Below are positions 41,362 to 44,148 of a stretch of DNA of 44,148 bases, piece by piece. The DNA is taken from contig CALCQV010000017.1 in the NCBI GenBank assembly GCA_937894795.1, forward strand, positions 1-44,148. The letters run 5' to 3'. A program made the translations under genes and the position numbers. This stretch comes from an uncultured Bacteroidales bacterium. GTDB taxonomy: Bacteria; Bacteroidota; Bacteroidia; Bacteroidales; Lentimicrobiaceae. The notes beneath the pieces are model-generated. The model did no database searches, had not been told where the DNA came from, and was given only the letters and a program-made list of their open reading frames with translations. Position 1 is the stretch's first letter, and every line of letters starts with the position of its first letter.

Positions 41362-44148
41362 GAACAATATCCCGTTTGATCGTATTATTCGCAATACTAT
41401 TTCTAGCCGGATGTAACGGTCAGAATCAAGTGGAAGTCGACAATCAGAATTTCAGAGACCAGATTGATCAGTTACAAAATCTTGAGTTTACATTCAATAA
41501 TGATCTTGCCCCCGATTCTATTATAGAGATATGGGACAGTATCCCTTATATTGAATTCAGTCCTCATATTAATGGACGATTCAAATGGGCTAATAAACGG
41601 CAACTTGTATTTTCACCTTCGGGCCCTTTTGCCCCGAATACTGATTACAAAGCTGAGTTTTCTAATCTAATCCTTAATCTCAGCCCTAAAGCTCTGAGAT
41701 TTAAAGAAAATATCGTTAATTTCCATACTCCTTACCTGGATATTGAAAGTACAAATGCTTACTGGAGTCGTAATGAAGCATTTTCTCAACAATTAGAGTT
41801 ACGGGTGAAGCTGATATTCAATCATTCCGTTGAACAAGACCAAATACAGAAGTTTATTTCATTAAATATCAATGGTACAAAGCGCTCATTCAGATTACTG
41901 GCATCTGACATCAACACTGAAGGAGAACTGGCTGTTGAGATGTTATCAGAAGACGAAATTATAAAATCACTGGAAGTAGTCGTGGCCAGTGGAATGAAAG
42001 CTATAGGTTCAGATCGTGAAAATCCCGAACCGATTCATATTACCATACCCGTACCATCAACTGATAAGCTTGAAATAACAGGCGTCACCACAGAATTCGA
42101 AGGAGGAATGGGTGTAATTACAATCTACACTTCTCAACCAATTGAGACACAAGGCCTGGAAAGTAAAGTGCAAATAGACTCTAATGTTGCATATGAAGCT
42201 TCACCTATAAATAATGGATTTATCCTAAAGGGTGACTTCATTGATGGCCATTCATACCAACTTCTAATTAAAAAATCACTCAGGGGAATATTTGGCCCTG
42301 AATTAGCTTCCGATATACTTCAACCTGTCACATTCGGTTCTCTTCAGCCATATATCGCTTTTGAAGATGAGCAAGGTATGTACCTCACACCCGGTGGATC
42401 AGGAAATCTCGGTCTTCGCATCATTAATTTACCTAAAGTAAAAATTACCATGTTCCGGGTATTTGAAAATAACATTCAGCATTATATGCGAAATGGCAAA
42501 GAATGGGAATGGTACAGTGATGCGAATAATTATTACGACAGTTACGACTATAGGTTAAATGAAGACTTCGGACAAGTAATTAAAGTAAGGGAAATTAACA
42601 CGAATGCGTTACCGAAAAAAGGTAATTTACGCTTATTGAACATCAATTCAAACGATCTGAATATCTCTTCCGACCTGAAAGGAATCTATTTGGTAAGGGC
42701 TGAATCTCCTGATAAGGCGTGGCTTAATGATGTACAATTGCTTTCATATTCTGATTTAGGACTTATTGTTAAAGAGGGGGAGGATGAGATATTTGTTGCC
42801 ACACGATCTATTGCAACGGGGAAGGCTATAGACAACGTTACAATAAATTTCTATAGCAGTAATAACCAGATGGTTCATAAACAAGTTACCGGCGGAGATG
42901 GAATTACCATTTTCAAGGATTTGAAGAAAATAATTCCCGGTTTCAAGATATCAATGATTACAGCCCGAAAAGGTGATGACTTCAATGTACTTCTTTTCAA
43001 TCAATCAGCAGTAGAGGTTACCCGTTTTGAGGTTGGCGGCAAAAGAACGACCGGACTTGACTATGATGTTTTCATCTATGGTGACCGTAATCTCTATCGA
43101 CCCGGAGATAGCGTATTCTGCAATACCATTTTACGAGACTTTAGGCCCAAGACTATTACCGGTTTTCCTCTTATTTTCAGGGTTATTGCCCCTGATGGCA
43201 GGGATTTTCTCAAGCGAAGAGTGATGGTTAATAACAATGGTGCTGCCCAGCTAAAATTTGTTTTGCCGGCAAAGGCATACACAGGCACCTATATTTGTGA
43301 AGTGCTAACAGTAAATAACGTTCTTATTGGAAATTACCGAATCAAGGTGGAAGAATTTATGCCAGACAGGATTTCGGTAGCTGTCAAGTCTGATAAAACC
43401 AGCTATTTACCTGGTGATATATTGAAAGTTGATATCACCGCACTAAATCTTTCAGGCCCGCCGGCTGTTGGCAGAAAGGTTGAAAACGAATTACGAATAA
43501 ACAGAAAAAGCTTCTTCCCTAAGGCTTATAATCAATACAATTTCAGTATAGTAACAAGAGAAGACCTTAGTATTATGTCGACCATTAATCAAACAGTTAC
43601 TTCCGGAACAGGCAAGGCCGAGCAGTTATTTAGTTTGCCAGCTTTTAAAAACACCGGACTGCTTGAGGGTACCGTATTTACTACAGTCTTTGACGAGACG
43701 GGCAGGCCTGTCAATCGATTATTACGCTTTGATCTGTATACTCAGTCAACATTTCTTGGCATTTTACCATTACCGGGATGGCTATCAACCGGCAAACCGT
43801 TACCACTCCATCTCATTGCCTTAAATAACAAGGAGAAGCCAATCCCGACAAATGCCAGACTGGAGATAATTCATGTTAATTGGGAAACCGTTCTTGAGAG
43901 AAACTATGGCCAGACAAATTATCGCTCTGTGAAGAAAGAAACGCTGCTTTTATCAAAAGCTGTATCTATTGGTGCATCGGGTTCAACAGAGACATATATC
44001 CCTCAAAAATCAGGTGAATATATTGTTCGTATTAGTCTACCGGAAAGCAATTCATGGATTGAAGAAACATTTTATGCTTATAAGTGGGGGGATTCTGATG
44101 CAAGTTCTTTCAAAGTCAATAAGGATGGCCAGATAGACATCACTTTTG
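41358..44148 (+). CDS. alpha-2-macroglobulin family lipoprotein, 5' part (runs off right edge)
   Basis: The frame is open from ATG 41358 to the window end (930 codons). The N terminus is a lipoprotein signal (MRTISRLIVLFAILFLAG then Cys19; lipobox LAGC). Residues about 45-130 look like the bacterial MG1 domain (FSPHINGRFKWANKRQLVFS). DRNLYRPGDSVF at 576-587 is the hallmark start of an MG2 repeat in bacterial macroglobulins, followed by further MG repeats (SDKTSYLPGDILKVDITA). The visible end, SDASSFKVNKDGQIDITF, precedes the region where some members carry a CxEQ thioester; that part is outside the window. Family role: a periplasmic or surface protease trap or envelope-defence protein. Expected full length is roughly 1800 residues or more. 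Confidence 0.9.
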   Translation, partial: MRTISRLIVLFAILFLAGCNGQNQVEVDNQNFRDQIDQLQNLEFTFNNDLAPDSIIEIWDSIPYIEFSPHINGRFKWANKRQLVFSPSGPFAPNTDYKAEFSNLILNLSPKALRFKENIVNFHTPYLDIESTNAYWSRNEAFSQQLELRVKLIFNHSVEQDQIQKFISLNINGTKRSFRLLASDINTEGELAVEMLSEDEIIKSLEVVVASGMKAIGSDRENPEPIHITIPVPSTDKLEITGVTTEFEGGMGVITIYTSQPIETQGLESKVQIDSNVAYEASPINNGFILKGDFIDGHSYQLLIKKSLRGIFGPELASDILQPVTFGSLQPYIAFEDEQGMYLTPGGSGNLGLRIINLPKVKITMFRVFENNIQHYMRNGKEWEWYSDANNYYDSYDYRLNEDFGQVIKVREINTNALPKKGNLRLLNINSNDLNISSDLKGIYLVRAESPDKAWLNDVQLLSYSDLGLIVKEGEDEIFVATRSIATGKAIDNVTINFYSSNNQMVHKQVTGGDGITIFKDLKKIIPGFKISMITARKGDDFNVLLFNQSAVEVTRFEVGGKRTTGLDYDVFIYGDRNLYRPGDSVFCNTILRDFRPKTITGFPLIFRVIAPDGRDFLKRRVMVNNNGAAQLKFVLPAKAYTGTYICEVLTVNNVLIGNYRIKVEEFMPDRISVAVKSDKTSYLPGDILKVDITALNLSGPPAVGRKVENELRINRKSFFPKAYNQYNFSIVTREDLSIMSTINQTVTSGTGKAEQLFSLPAFKNTGLLEGTVFTTVFDETGRPVNRLLRFDLYTQSTFLGILPLPGWLSTGKPLPLHLIALNNKEKPIPTNARLEIIHVNWETVLERNYGQTNYRSVKKETLLLSKAVSIGASGSTETYIPQKSGEYIVRISLPESNSWIEETFYAYKWGDSDASSFKVNKDGQIDITF

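Overview
The window comes from a member of the Bacteroidota, most likely Bacteroidales/Marinilabiliales-like. Evidence: the 5' part of a 16S rRNA gene on the minus strand at the left edge; a short primary sigma factor without region 1.1; repeated promoters of the TTG-N19/20-TAnnTTTG type used by that sigma factor; starts that rarely carry a Shine-Dalgarno sequence; a type IX secretion (T9SS) sorting domain; and DUF4402, DUF4838 and TolC/RND families typical of the phylum. No CRISPR array, tRNA, insertion sequence or phage gene was seen.

Layout. (1) 1-1023: 16S rRNA 5' end, its leader and two tandem promoters. (2) 1066-6260: a small outer-membrane barrel, a two-gene glycan unit (GH29 fucosidase-like enzyme and a DUF4838/discoidin protein) and a secreted coiled-coil protein of unknown role. 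(3) 6345-12202, all minus: housekeeping block rpsO-pnp-rpoD, then rpe and pepD. (4) 12411-19276: an MFS transporter facing a three-gene RND efflux operon (adaptor, pump, TolC). (5) 19543-24274, plus: a carotenoid operon crtI-crtB-unknown-idi-crtZ-crtY able to make zeaxanthin from GGPP, with one unrecognised exported protein translationally coupled inside it. (6) 24358-29602, minus: MscS channel, GT39-like glycosyltransferase, SUI1/YciH factor, diacylglycerol-kinase-like lipid kinase and a lipoprotein. (7) 30013-40674, plus: the most unusual region. (8) 40810 to the right edge: GNAT acetyltransferase coupled to an alpha-2-macroglobulin lipoprotein cut by the window end.

Region 7 reads as a surface-fibre assembly system resembling chaperone-usher pili but built from Bacteroidota parts. 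It holds an orphan NtrC-type regulator with altered key motifs (GAFPGA in place of GAFTGA); three separate DUF4402 pilin-like genes, each followed by its own terminator; then, from a separate strong promoter, a four-gene operon: PapD-like chaperone, large glycine-rich surface protein with a T9SS sorting domain, a DUF4402 subunit lacking the N-terminal donor-strand segment, and an usher-like outer-membrane barrel ending in a SPOR domain. Two identical palindromes (GTAAAA-TAT-TTTTAC) between the regulator and the first pilin, a related inverted repeat upstream of the regulator, and two TTGGCACG boxes before the likely major pilin suggest local control.

All functional calls rest on reading motifs by eye; no database search was possible.
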